A DNA stretch of 64,000 nucleotides from Tolypeutes matacus (Eukaryota; Chordata; Mammalia; Cingulata; Chlamyphoridae): assembly GCA_026826555.1 (NCBI GenBank), contig JAKSZT010054335.1:8288758-8352757 (forward strand). Reading direction: 5' to 3'. Made by a program: the position numbers and the translations under genes. Under the pieces are notes generated by a model. It made no database searches, had not been told where the DNA came from, and worked only from the letters and a program-made list of their open reading frames with translations. Position 1 is the stretch's first letter, and the number at the start of each line of letters is the position of its first letter. Positions 33,481 through 45,500 of the stretch are shown here, piece by piece.

Positions 33481-34124
33481 TTTTTAGCTGTTAAAAAGAC
33501 CTTTATTGTAAAATTGTAAAATAAATAGAAAAATAGATTGAAAGAAATTACAAACCTTAAAAGAGAGTGCAAGGCCAGATTAGATTTAATATAATCAATT
33601 ATAAAAAATAGATGGCATAGCAACAAACATTTATAAATGTAAATAGTAATTCAAATATAATAGAAATTAATTATAACATAATTCTAATTTTTATATTATA
33701 GCTCTAACTATTGGACATAGTAATCTCCAAGAATGAAATAAATTATTGGTTTAGTTATTTAATTTCCATTTAGGCCATACTTTTTTCTAGATAATCAAAT
33801 TCCTATTTGGGAATTCTTCACATCTTATTGGAATGAATGACAGCAAATAACAATTTGCCAACTCATAATTTTATGAGGCAGAAAAACTCAAAATCTTGTT
33901 CAATAGTAGTCATGCTAAATCATTATTGATCCAGATGCATTATTTTAACTAAAGAGTATGAATAAGAAAGGGTTAAAGAAAAATGAAGTATCCAAAATAT
34001 ATCTCTCTTTCAATCCTCCTCAGTTAAAATCAAGTGTGTATTCTGTATGAAGAAAATTACAGAATACGGATCACAGGAACAATTTACCAGTTGTACCGAG
34101 TAATTATTGTTTATATTCTATAAT
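33481..34124. other. AT-rich intergenic sequence
   Basis: May include further decayed L1 3' UTR; nothing certain. Confidence 0.35.
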
Positions 34125-36135
34125 GTTGTTATTATACATTTCTCTGGTCTACTCCAGCTCTTTTTGGTTACTATTTGCAAGGGATACCTTTTTCCAACCT
34201 TTCAATTTTAATCTAGTAGTATCCTTGAGACCGAGGTGGGTCTCTTGTAAGCAATATATAGATGACTCATATTTTTTTTTATCCATTCTGTCAGTCTATG
34301 TCTTTTGATTGGGGAGTTCAATCCACTAACATTCAGTGTTATTACTGTAAAGGCATTACTTCATCCATTTTGTTCCTCAGTTCTCTGCTGTCATACCATT
34401 TTATTGTCTGTCCTCTTATCCTTTAGTTTACCCTTCCTGATAATCTTCATTTCTAAACTCTTCTCCAAATCTCTTGCCCTTGTTTTTGCCTTTCAACATG
34501 TAGCACCCCCTTTAGTATCTCTTGCAAATCTGGTCTTTTGGTAACATATTCTATCAGTTTTTGTTTTTTTGTGAAGACTTTGAACTCACCCTCATTTTTG
34601 AAGGACAGCTTTTTTGGATACAGAATTCTTGGCTGGCAGTTTTTCTCTTTCAGTACCTTGAATACATCATACCACTTTCTTCTCTCCTCCATGGTTTCTG
34701 ATGAGAGGTCGGCAGTTAATCTTATCGAGGTTCCCTTGTATGTGATGCTTTTCTTTTCTTTTGCTGCTTTCAAAGCCCTCTTATTTTTCTCTGATATTTG
34801 TCATTCTGAATAGTAGGTATCTTGAGTTAAGTCTGTTTGGATTTATTCTGTTTGGGGTGCATTGTTTTTCTTGGATATTGATATTTATGTCCTTCATAAG
34901 GGTTGGGAAGTTTTCGGTCATTATTCCCTCAGATATTCTTTCTGCCCCTTTTCCATTCTCTTCTCCTTCTGGGACACCAATAATGTGAATGTTTGTGCAT
35001 TTCGTGTTGTCATTCGATTCCTGAGACTCTGTTTCACTTTTTCCAATCTCTTCTCTTTCTGTTCTCCTGTCTTTTCCAATTCAGATGATCTGTCTTCAAA
35101 GTCACTAATTTTGCCTTCAAGCAATTCAAATCTGCTCTTATGTGCCTCTAATGTATTTTTAATCTCATCCATCATGTCTTTCATTCCCATAAGGTCTGTT
35201 ACTTTTCTTTGCAGGCTTTCAAATTCTTTATGCTCTCCCAGTGTCTTTTTAATATCCTTTATTTCTTTAGTCATATTTTCTATAAATTCTTTGAAGTCAT
35301 TTAGGAGAGTTGTGTGATTATCACTGATTAATTATCTTGAATCCTGTATATCTTCAGGATAGTTGGTTTGTTCTTTTGGCTGGGCATCTCTTCCTTTTTC
35401 CTAGTATGGCTTGTAATTTTTTTTGCTGATGTCTAGGCATCTGAATATGTTTGTGAATTTACTCTGATGGCCAATTTCTCTCTCTTGCCTATTTTTATTT
35501 TCACAGCTCTTCTTTGATATTTGGTTTAACTTATTATCAGTCTTTGAAAATGCCCAGCTTAAATTTTCAAAATCGAGCCAGGGATTTTCTCCCAGGGGTT
35601 GGATACACAGTACATGAACAGTTTTCAGAGTGTGTAAAGTTTTTGTCCATGCAATTTCTAGACCAGCCAGCAGATGGAGGTAGTAGTACACCTTTCCACA
35701 GAGGTATTTCAGTCTTGGCTTTCCTATGTTTCCTGTGTTCCTGTGTTGAATCTCCAGATCAGAGTTTCAAAGTGGGCTCTGTTGGCTGAATTCACTGAAG
35801 AAAAGCACCCCAACCCTTTCCCTTGAAATAGCAGACAGGGAGGAAGGTGTCTGTTCCCCTCTCACTTGGCTGCAGTGAGCCAGGGCTTCTACCCCAGCTT
35901 AATATCTTGGGGGCGGGGGAGGGGAGCCCTTCCCGGCAGCCAAGAAGGCTTCGTGACTCACATTTGTTGTTTCAACTTTTTTGTCTCTCTGCCTGTCACC
36001 CTCCTGGGAGTTGTGCAGCATTGTCTTGGTCTGCTGACCCCCAAAGCAGGTCCCTTGGACAGCTTTTGGCTCTTTCTCTATTGTTCAGCTCTGCTGTTAG
36101 TCTGTCACCATCTTCCCACAATCCTCCCATGTTAT
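34125..36135 (-). mobile_element. L1 fragment with intact 5' terminus
   Basis: Minus-strand order is: 5' end near 36130 (GGGAAGATGGTGACAGAC, YY1-type), 5' UTR to about 35320, broken ORF1 (35274-34921 and 34773-34453) and the first part of ORF2 to about 34130. It is parallel to the L1 at 18400-22955, with the same landmarks in the same order. Sequence beyond the start of ORF2 is missing. Confidence 0.82.
34453..35274 (-). pseudogene. L1 ORF1, disrupted
   Basis: Two frames carry the two halves of ORF1p. At 35274-34921 is the coiled coil (MTKEIKDIKKTLGEHKEFES). At 34773-34453 is the RNA-binding carboxy-terminal domain with KKLSFKNEGEFKVF and ADLSSETMEERRKWYD motifs. The change of frame between them and later decay make it non-functional. 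Confidence 0.8.
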
Positions 36136-36413
36136 AATTTGATTAGACAATATTCAGTTTACATTAATATGATTCTGTAAATGCTCTTTTCAGTTGAGTC
36201 ATGTAGTATGCTATGATTACTTTTCCTTTTCTGCTCAACTTTCTATTTTCTCCAGAATTTACAGTTGTCTTGTTTGTTTATTTGCTTAGGTCTACTTAAC
36301 ATTAATTTAATCCAAACTTTCCACTGATTGTCAGCAGTTGTCAAAGTTTTGATTTTAGAGCCTTTCTATTCTTCATATTATGGAGAATCCCAGTGAAGTT
36401 TTGTTTATGTGGG
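36136..36413. other. Intergenic, nothing recognised
   Basis: AT-rich; no feature. Confidence 0.4.
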
Positions 36414-36423
36414 TTATATCTAC

Positions 36424-36654
36424 TTTTTTTTTTTTTTTTTTTTTTTGAGGTACCAGGTGCTGGGGATTGAACTTGGGACCTTGTATGTGGGAAGTCGGCA
36501 CTCAACCACTGAGCCACATCGGCTTCCCTGAGTTGGCCTTTTTATTTGTTTGCTTGTTGTCCATTTTTTGTTTATTCAGGAGGCACTGGGAACCAAACCC
36601 AGGACCTCCCATGTGGAGGTGGGCGCTCAACTGCTTGAGCCACATCGTCTCCCT
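36424..36654 (-). mobile_element. Two tandem DAS-type SINE units in one insertion
   Basis: Two minus-strand tRNA-like units, at 36445-36535 and 36575-36653, each have a box B-like GGGGATTGAACTTGGG or GGAACCAAACCCAGG and a head reading CCACTGAGCCACATCGG or CTTGAGCCACATCG on the plus strand. A single duplication, TTATATCTAC, brackets both (36414-36423 and 36655-36664), so they were inserted together or the second entered the tail of the first. Confidence 0.78.
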
Positions 36655-36703
36655 TTATATCTACTCATTATTTCTACTATATTAGAAATTAAAACTGAGA
36701 AAT

Positions 36704-36830
36704 AGTTCTTCGTTTTGTTTTTTTGTTTTGTTTTTCTTTAAGGTACCGGGGCTGGGGCTTGAACCCGGGACCTCATATGTGGGAAGCTGGTGCTCAACCA
36801 CTAAGCCACATTGGCTCCCCTGAGTTGGTT
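36704..36830 (-). mobile_element. Short DAS-type SINE
   Basis: A T/G-rich reverse tail is followed by GGCTTGAACCCGGGACC (box B region) and CCACTAAGCCACATTGGC (head). The perfect 10-bp duplication ACTGAGAAAT lies at 36694-36703 and 36831-36840. Confidence 0.88.
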
Positions 36831-36840
36831 ACTGAGAAAT

Positions 36841-37430
36841 TTTTAAAATATAAATTTTTAAATTCATTTAACCAACAATAAAACCCATTTCATGCTAACA
36901 TAACATTTTTAAGAAACATAATTAGATTCTCCTTAACAAAACAAATGTAGTGAGAAGAGTGGTATTGTTTTACATTTTTTCAAACCTCCTTAATGTTGGA
37001 CTTATTAGAAGACAGCTGACTGTTCATATCTGCTTCTGCATTCAATCTGTTGTGCTATCACGTGTCCTGTGGCCTCTAGAAGATTCCTCTGTACACTCAT
37101 GAGACAGTGAGAGTGAAAAAGGAAAATTATATCTTAGTATCATTATGAAAATAGTTTTGACCTTGCAAATTCCCTGACAGGATGTTAGAGACCCAGGGGC
37201 CCATGGACCATACTTTGAGGGTCACTGGCCTGAACATATTTAGGACATATTTTTATGTCCTAACATTTTTTCCTTTTTTTGAAGAAATTGCTTCTGGATC
37301 CTTCTGACTGCTTCAGTCTGGACTGGTTTCCCTCTACATCTGGTGTTCAGCTGTCATCTTGAGATCTCCTTTAACTAACTTCTCTCTTATCATGTATCCT
37401 CTGCTTCCCATATCCCAAGGATTCCTCTTT
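36841..37430. other. Intergenic, no clear feature
   Basis: AT-rich; nothing recognised beyond short chance frames. Confidence 0.35.
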
Positions 37431-38045
37431 TTTTTTTTTTTTTTTGGTAGAGGCTATCCTGCAATAGCTTTCTGTGAAATGGTCCGTGGTAAGTAAATTT
37501 TCCAGACACTGTGTGTCTGAAAATGGCTACTCCACTTCCATGCTTCATTGAGGTTTGGCTAGATTTATGATAATAACTTGGAAATAATTTTCTACCGTTA
37601 TTTTGAACATGCTTCTCCATTTTCTTTGAGTTTCCTGTATTACTGTTGAGAAATCAAAAGCCATTGGAATTACAGATCCTGTTATTTTTCCCTCAGGGAA
37701 CTTTCAGCGTTTTCTTTTTGTTCCTAGTATTTTGAAATTCCATGGTGATATAACTACATGCTGGGCATTTCAGACTGGAAATGCATATCTTTCTGTTCTG
37801 GGAAATTTTCTTGAATTTCTACTTTGATAATATGCTCACTTAAATTTTTTTCTCTTCCCTCTTTTTCTTCTCTCCGAAATTATTATTAAGATTATTCTGG
37901 AATGGTCCTCTAATTTTCTCCTTTCTTTCTATCTCTGATTTATATTTGCTCAACTTTTATGAAGTTTTCTTAATTTTATCTTCTAATTCTACTGAATTTT
38001 AAAAATTTTCTTCTAATGTCATTAAATTCTTCTGGATGCTTCTTT
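37431..38045 (-). repeat. Possible ancient LINE remnant (antisense)
   Basis: GTTGAGAAATCAAAAGCCATTGG, TTCTGGGAAATTTTCTTGAATTTC and GGAATGGTCCTCTAATTTTC follow the same order as the antisense of L1 ORF1-region text elsewhere in the window, but are much more diverged. Confidence 0.4.
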
Positions 38046-38269
38046 TCAGAGGAGCGCCTTTATCTTGTTCCATGGCTGCAAGGTCTCCTAGCACTCTGAG
38101 GATACTGATGGCATTGGTGTTTCGGTTTTCTTCTCCTTTCAGGATCTTGTTCCTCCAGGCTCCAGGTTGCCTTTGTGGGCTGGGTAGTTTGCCACCATCT
38201 TTCCTGTTAAAAGCCTTCCTTAGCTGCCTGGTGAGCCTTGGGTGGCTCAGTAGCGGTGGGGCATTGCCT

Positions 38270-38645
38270 GAGTTTTCTTGGGCTGCTGTGACAAACGACC
38301 GCAGATGGGGCGGTTTGAACGTCAGGAGTTTGTTCTCCCGCACTCTGGAGGCTGGGCCTTCCTCCCCGCTTCCAGCCCCTGGTGGCCTCCGCGGTTTCTT
38401 GGCTCGCGCAGCCCAGCTTCGACCTGGCTCACATCTTCACATGGCCGTCTCCCCTCTGTGCTCCGGTCTCTGATTCCAATTCCCTCTTCTTTTAAGGGCA
38501 CCATTATATTGGATTAGGGTCCACTCTAACCCATTATGAACTCACCCTAATTACATCTGACAAGACCCTTTTTTCAGATAAGGCCACATTCTGGGGTTCA
38601 GAGTGGACATGAATTTTTTGGAGGACACCATTCAACCCAGCACAT
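38270..38645 (-). mobile_element. MaLR LTR (MLT1/MST-like)
   Basis: The plus strand GGGCTGCTGTGACAAACGACC, GTTCTCCCGCACTCTGGAGGC, ATCTTCACATGGCCGTCTCC and GAGGACACCATTCAACCCAGC is the reverse of an MLT1/MST-type LTR. The antisense context leaves a CpG-containing, stop-poor stretch that generates long spurious frames (38036-38473). Confidence 0.7.
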
Positions 38646-39319
38646 GTGTGAACCCGACTGGGACATGTCAGGTATGGGCTTCGCTGTAGGAGGATCTGGC
38701 CGGGCCATTTGTTGAGGAAGCCGCAACATCAGTACCATCAGGTCTTTCCTCTCGGGCTGGTCAGGTTCCCCAGGAAAGGCTCTTTCAATTTCCTGCCTAG
38801 AGAGAATATGTCAGGCTGCCAGTGTACTGGAGGGAACTAGGGGGAGGAGGCTGGACATCTTAGCCTTCAACAAGTCGGCATTTGGCGCTCTTAATTTCTG
38901 GATGGCATTTCTCTTGCAGAGCCCCTCAGATCCTCTATCCCATTTCTGCTCGGCTCTCTCCTGGCTTCTTAGTGCCTCTGCTTCCAACAGGCACACCTCT
39001 TATGCTCTTTGGTGAGCTGCGCTGGGCGTGTGGAGCCCTGTGCCCAGAGGCGCGGAGAGGCAGTTACATTTCCTGGGATGGCCCTGGGACAGTGACTGAG
39101 CGGTACTGGATGACGGAATCAAGCCTCCCTGCCCTGGGTCAGGACAAACTCCCAGGTGTACCTCACACGTCAGAGCTCGGACCAGAGCTGGACATGGCCT
39201 GACACCTCACCCCTGACTGGACCGCCCGCCCTGCCCACGCCCTACCAGCTCCTACCCAGCGGTTACTGCGTTCTCCTGGAAGCACTTTCCTGAGAAATCA
39301 CCTGCACACACGAATTCTT
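38646..39319. other. Intergenic, nothing recognised
   Basis: GC-moderate sequence without identifiable exon or repeat. Confidence 0.4.
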
Positions 39320-39720
39320 TAGAGCAGTTGTAGGTTTACAGAAAAATCATGCAGAGAGCAAAAAACTCCCACATACCACCCAGTTTCACCTGTTTTTAAT
39401 ATTTTGCACCAGTGTAGTACCTTTGTTACAATTGATGAACATTTTAATATTATGTTTATGGTACCTATAGTCTATAGTTTACATTAAGTTTCACTCTTTT
39501 TGTTGTACAGTTCTAGGGTGGTGGTTATTTATTTTTTTTTAATTTTGTTCTGGTAACATGTACAAACATGAAATTTCCCATTTTAACCATTTCAAGTATA
39601 CAACTCAGTGGGGCTAATTATAGTCACACTATTGTGCTACCATCACCTCCATTCATTACCAAAACTTTCCATCATCATAAACAAAAACTCCATGGAATAC
39701 GAATCCTTTGTCAGTTGGAA
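39320..39720 (-). mobile_element. Old L1 3' UTR-type sequence
   Basis: GTAGGTTTACAGAAAAATCATG, CTCCCACATACCACCCAG and ATTTTAACCATTTCAAGTATAC are reverse matches to the 3' UTR of old L1s. The first part is related to 60720-60830 in this window. Confidence 0.5.
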
Positions 39721-39949
39721 ATGCAACCTCTCTGTGTTTATTTACTTCTACTTCATTTAAGGTGCCTTTGAAGAAACTTTTCATTATGAAAAAAATTCAA
39801 TCTGCTGGAAGTGTAAAATGAATCTCCAAATAACCATCTCCAAGCTTCAGCGAATCGACATTTGGCAATCTTGATTCATTGATAGTCTTCACTTTTTTCC
39901 TCGAAGTGTTTTAGTATCCGACATCATGCCCTTTCTGGTACTGAAGAGC

Positions 39950-40272
39950 ATAATGCTCTCCCACCTGGCATGGCCAGGGTGTCGTCATCCTCTTCCTGGA
40001 GTCCTTTATAGATGGGATGAATGCAGAAAAAAAGAGAGAGAAAGCCACGGAAGCCAGAATCTGAAGCAACAAAACCTGGGAGAGAAGGGACACCAGCGGA
40101 CTCCGCCTCGTGCCTCTCCCTGCAGCCCGTCTTAGGGAAGAAAGCATCGCCTGATGATGCCTTGATTCGGACGTTTTTCTCAGTCTCAAAACTGTAAGCT
40201 TGTAAACTAATAAATTCCCATTGTTGAATGCTACCATTTTATGTATTTGCTTTGATCAGCTTAGCAAACCAA
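39950..40272 (+). mobile_element. LTR fragment related to the solo LTR at 31739
   Basis: CTTTATAGATGGGATGAATGC, GAAAGCATCGCCTGATGATGCC and AAGCTTGTAAACTAATAAATTCCC align with the 3' half of the 31739-32195 LTR. The 5' part is missing or diverged. Confidence 0.65.
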
Positions 40273-40419
40273 GACATTCACCATTGGATTAACAATGATT
40301 AACAATAATTTTTAAACATCAATCCATGTTTAAATTTCCTGGATTGTCTCAACTATGTCTTTTTGCATTTGGTATGTTCAAATTCAGATCCAAATAAGAT
40401 CCACACTTTGCATTTAGTT

Positions 40420-40423
<4 letters not shown>

Positions 40424-40450
<27 letters not shown>

Positions 40451-40601
40451 CATTTATCCCCCCCTTGCTGCTTGTGCTCACTGGGTCAGCTAACCACGCC
40501 GTGTGGGCGGGCTTGCCCTCACCAGGAGGCCCCGGGAACCGAACCCGGGGCCTCCCACATGGTAAACGGGAGCCCTACTGATTGAGCCACAGCCGCTTCC
40601 C
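40424..40601 (-). mobile_element. DAS-type SINE, full length
   Basis: A T-run tail, full body and head CACAGCCGCTTCCC are present. The duplication TGCATTTAGTTT lies at 40409-40420 and 40602-40613. Confidence 0.92.
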
Positions 40602-40615
40602 TGCATTTAGTTTTT

Positions 40616-41043
40616 ATGTCTCTTAAAACTCTTTAATTTTATAACAGTTCTACTACTCCTTTTTACATGTCATTAATTTGATTTGGAGATTTAACAATGA
40701 GTGAGAATGTCACTACTTTGAATAGAAAATATGGCTGTGATAAAGCATTATCAAGAATGTATATTTGAAAATCTTTCCATTATTACATCATTTGGTTGCT
40801 GAATATGGGAATTATCAGCAAGCAACCTCTGGGAAAGGCTAAGATGTAGGCTGGGCACTGAGAGCATCTGCTATAACTTTGAATTTCATTTCGTGCCACA
40901 GGCACCAAAATAAAAAGGGAAACATGCTGAATATTTCCGATTACTTATGTCAAGATATGGTTAGTATCAAAATCAAATAGCAGTATTTTATTAAAGACTT
41001 CAAGTACTAAAAGGTGTCAAAACTATTTTCAGAATAGTGTTTT
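40616..41043. other. Intergenic, nothing recognised
   Basis: AT-rich without a feature. Confidence 0.4.
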
Positions 41044-41056
41044 CAAAAACATGTTG

Positions 41057-41312
41057 CAGGGAGCAGATGTGGCTAAAGTGGTTGAGCGCCTGCCTCCCAC
41101 ATGGGAGGTCCCAGGTTTGGTTACTGGTGCCTCCTGAAAAAAACAAACAAACAAAAAAACCAAACAACAGGCAAAACAAACAAAAAAAACTAACTCAGGG
41201 GAGCCGATGTGGCTCAGTGGTTGAGCACCCGCTTCCCAAATACTAGGTCACAGGTTCATTTCCCGGCCTCCGGTACATTAAAAAACAAAAACAAAACAAA
41301 AATAAAAACAAA
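41057..41312 (+). mobile_element. Two tandem short DAS-type SINE units
   Basis: Unit one (41057-41180) has GCAGATGTGGCTAAAGTGG and GGTCCCAGGTTTGGTTACTGG. Unit two (about 41183-41312) has GGAGCCGATGTGGCTCAGTGG and GGTCACAGGTTCATTTCCCGG. Both have A/C-rich tails and the same orientation. An imperfect repeat (CAAAAACATGTTG before, CAAAAAACGTATTG after) may bracket the pair. Confidence 0.72.
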
Positions 41313-41329
41313 CTCAAAAAACGTATTGT

Positions 41330-41755
41330 GTGTTATCTTTCTAGTTTTTTTCTTCTCATATTGCAAACACGGAGGCTCATCAGTCTTCACTGTGGAAAGG
41401 AAGAATACTGCTGGGCCTTCCTGCGACACATTCACACCATTGTGTTTTTATGTTGTGTTTAAAGACTTGAACCGAAACGAATACTCACTTCCGGTGCTGT
41501 TTGGTCTCTTGTGCCCCATCGCCCTCGGCCTTCTGTGGATCTGGTCTACATGTGAGCACAGTGGAGCCTCCTTCCAGGGAAGGGGCCTGTCACTGAGGGT
41601 CTTGGAGGAGGGGAAAACAGAGAGAAACGTGACGCTATTTTAAGGAATTGTAGCTGAAATTCGAACTTGAAAAACAAACCAACACAAGTGCAGAGTCAGC
41701 TGGATGCTGAAGAGGGTCAGAAACAAATTATTTCATTTGTCTAATTTTTCATAAC
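41330..41755. other. Intergenic, nothing recognised
   Basis: Open frames here end quickly and show no motif. Confidence 0.4.
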
Positions 41756-41895
41756 AAACCACCCCAAGCTTAACAACTACACTACTTGTGGTCTTAAAAA
41801 AATAATCATGCACCCATCTAGAAGTGAAAACATATGTTCACACAAAACTTTGTACACAAATGGTCATAGCAGCATTTTTCACAACAGCCCGGCCA
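41756..41895 (+). mobile_element. Short L1 ORF2-derived fragment
   Basis: AAAACTTTGTACACAAATGG followed by TCATAGCAGCATTTTTCACAA is a conserved L1 ORF2 carboxy-terminal region. Confidence 0.55.
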
Positions 41896-41910
41896 ACTCC
41901 CCCTCATTTT

Positions 41911-42003
41911 TTTGTTTTTTTTTAAGGTATCCAGACCAGAGATTGAGCCCGGGACTTTGCGTGTGGGAAGCCAGCGGCTCAACCACTGGGCTTTACCCGC
42001 ACC
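41911..42003 (-). mobile_element. Short DAS-type SINE
   Basis: A T-rich tail, GAGATTGAGCCCGGGAC and the head CAACCACTGGGC are in reverse. A CCCCTCATT-type repeat flanks both sides. Confidence 0.75.
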
Positions 42004-42009
42004 CCTCAT

Positions 42010-42555
42010 TCTTTAAAACCTAGTTCTGATATCTCTTTCTCTTGAAATTGTCCTCTGTGAAGCGCTCTCTTCCTACCCTCCTCGTCTCCAGGCCCTTTAG
42101 TGCCCTTCAACAGAGTGTTCTCATTTCACTATCAGGACATCGCTCAGTACTTCAAACATCAGCCTGGAGCTCATTAAGGCTCCTTTATCTCCTAATAAAG
42201 TAACAACAGAGAACTGAAGAACTGAGGGGAAAGGGCGGGGAGTTAGGTGAGCTGGGAAACGAGGGCTTTGAAAATCTCCACTTATTCCAGGGAAGGCAGG
42301 CCCCGCGCTTGCCCGCTGGGTGCGTGCTCAGCATCCTGTGAAGGTCCTAAACCTCTCTACCTCTCGCCAGCCTTCAGGCTCCACACAAGCAGAACGTGAA
42401 GGCAGAGCTGTGAACTGCCTGGCTGAGCTGTGTCCCGACGTACACGCCAGACCTGTCCACAAAGACGCGGTGTTTTTTGGTTTGTTTCATTTTGGTTCCA
42501 GGCATTTAAGGAAGTCTCTGTTGAATCACTAGCTGACATTAAGCTAGTGGAGCAG
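42010..42555. other. Intergenic, nothing recognised
   Basis: Moderately GC-rich, no feature. Confidence 0.4.
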
Positions 42556-45500
42556 TGGCCACACACAGCAAAGAATACAGACTTTACAAAATTAGTTCAA
42601 GAATGTTGCTGAATAAGCAACAACTACAACAGGCAGCAAGAATAAACCTTGAGGAAGGACGAGAATCTGATTCCCAGAATTGCCACAATATAATATTGAA
42701 AATATCTAGATTTCAACAAATTATGAGGCTTGCAAAGAAACAGGAAAGTATGGCTCATACACAGAAAAAAAAAAAAAATTAATAGAAAGAAGGGAGCCCT
42801 GAGGAAGCCCAGACATTGGAGTTTTAGACACAGATTTTAAATCTACTATTTAAAATAAACTCAATGAGCTAAAAGAAACCATGTACAAAAGAAAATGATG
42901 TCTTGCCAAATAGAGAATATCAACAAAGAGGGAGAAATTATAAAAAGTAACAAAATAGAAATTCTGCAGCTGAAAGTTGCAATAAATAAAATGAAAATTT
43001 CACTAGAAAGGTTCCACAGCAGATTGAAGCAGGTAGGAGAAAGAATCATAAAATTAGATGTTAATGACAGAAAGAAATCTAAAAAATTCACAAATATGTG
43101 GAAATTAAATAATGCGCTCTTAAACTACCAATAGGTCAAAAAAGAAATAACAAAAGAACTTTAAAAATATTTTGAGATGTAAAATCACAATGTGTCAAAA
43201 CTTATAGGATGCAGTGAAAGCAGTGCTCAGAGTGAAACTGATAGCTGTAAGTGCCTGCACTAAAGAGGATGAAAGATATCAAATCAATAACCTAACCTTT
43301 CACCTTAAGGAACTAGAAAAAGATGAGCACACTAAATCTAAAGCCACAGAAGAAAGGAAGTAATAAGGATTAGAGCAGACATAAAAAGTAATAATAGAGA
43401 GACTCAATGAAACCAAAGGTTGGTTCTTTAAAAAGTTCAACAAAATGGATAAAATTTAGCTAGACTGACCAAGACAAAAAGATAGGAGACTCAAATTACT
43501 AAAATCAGCAATGCCAGCAGGGACATTAATACTGACTGTACAGAAACAAAAAGGATTACAAGAGAATACTACAGACAATTTTATGTTAGCAAATTAGATA
43601 ACTGAGATGAAACTCCTAGAGAGATAAATACCAAGACAGGCACAAATTAACGAAACAGACTCAAAAAAGAAATAGAAATATGAATATACCTCTAACAGGT
43701 AAAGAGATTGAATTAGTAATCAAAAACTTCCCACAAAGAAAATCACAGGCCCTCCTGTCTTCACAGGTGAATTCTACCAAATGTTTAAAGAATAATCAAT
43801 ACTCATCCTTCTCAAACTCTTCCAAGCAACTGAAGAAGAGGGAACCCCTCACACTCATCCTAGGAAGCCAGCACCACTCTGAAGCCAAAGCCAAACACAG
43901 ACATCGGGAGAAAGGAAGATCACAGACCAATGTGCCTTGTCTAGAGACGTAAAAATTCTCAGTAAAATACTAGCTAGCCGAATCCACGAGGCATGAATCC
44001 ATGCCTCAGTGGGATTTATCCCAGGAATGCAATGGTGGTTCAGCATAAGAAAATCAATGTTAATAGAATGGAGGAAAAAAACCACATGATCATTTCAAAT
44101 GATGCAGAAAATGCATTTGATAGAATCCAACACCCTCTCATGATAAAAACATTCAACACACTAGAAATAGAAGAGAACTTTTTCAACATCATAAAAGGCA
44201 TCTATGAAAAGCCCACAGATAACATCAATTTAATGGAGAAAAACTGAAAGCTTCCCCTTAAGATCAGAAGCAAGACAAGGACGCTCTCAACACTTCTATT
44301 CAACATGGTACTGGAAGTTGTAGTCAGATCCGCTAGGCAGGAGAAAAATAAAAGGCATCCAAATTGGAAAGGAAGAAGTAAAACTATCTTTATTCATAGA
44401 CAACATGAACCTATATATCTAGAAAGTCCTAAAGAATCCACAAAAACTATTAAAGCGAATTAACAAGTTCAGCAAAGTTGCAGGATACAAGATCAACATG
44501 CAAAAATCAGGTGTATTTCTATACACTAGCAATGAACAATCAGGTAATGAAATTAAGAAAACAATTCCATTTACAATAGCATTAAAAAGAGGATGAAATA
44601 CTTTGGAATAAATTTATTCAAAGGAGTGCAAGGCTTCACTCCAAAAATTGCAAAACAGTGTTGAACGAAATTTAAAAAGATCTAAATAAATGGAAAGACA
44701 CTCCGTGTTCATGGACTGGAAGACTTGTCAAGATGGCAGTACTATCCAAATTGATCTACAGAATCAATGCAATCCCTATGAAAATTCCAACTGTATTTTT
44801 TGCTGATCTTAAAATTCAAATGGAATTGCAAGAGAGCCCAAAGAGCCAAAACAATTTTGAAAAAAAATAACAAAGCTGCGGCATTCTCGCTTCCTGTTAT
44901 CGATTGAATCACGCCTCCACAAACGTGTTCAAGGGTCTTTGAAGAGCCTCTTAGTTAGAGTGAGGCCAGACGGAATCAGGGTGAGCCGTAGTCTAATGGG
45001 AGACTTGGACGTGGTCCAGGTGGGAGGCAGAGGGAGACAGATGGCGACGGCAGCGCTTGAGTTTTGATTGCTCCAACTACCAACCGAAAAGAAAGCAGTC
45101 CTGACAATACCTTGATTTTGAACTTCTAGGCTCCAAAACTGTGAGAAAAGAAATTAAAATCAATGCCTGTTGTTGAAGCCAACTAGTCTGTGATACTTTG
45201 TCACAGCAGCCTGGCAAATTCCTGATTTCAAAACTTGACTACGAAGCCATGGTAACCGAGACTTTGTTGTGTGGCACAGACGGACAGCAAACTCCTGGGT
45301 AGTATATATATTCACAGTCCCTTTTACCTCTTTCTTTTGCTCGTATCAGTCACCTACATGGTGAAACTCAGCTCTGTTTACATTTCAAACATATTCCATT
45401 CACACAAAGCATCAGTGACTAAGGAGAATTTATTGAAGTACTGGTTTTGTGTAATATTGTGGGCAAAATAAACTTACAAGTACACAATTTCACAGTACTT

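Noticed and set aside
38036..38473. 145-codon plus-strand frame
   Set aside because: It lies largely in an antisense MaLR LTR, so its openness reflects the repeat.
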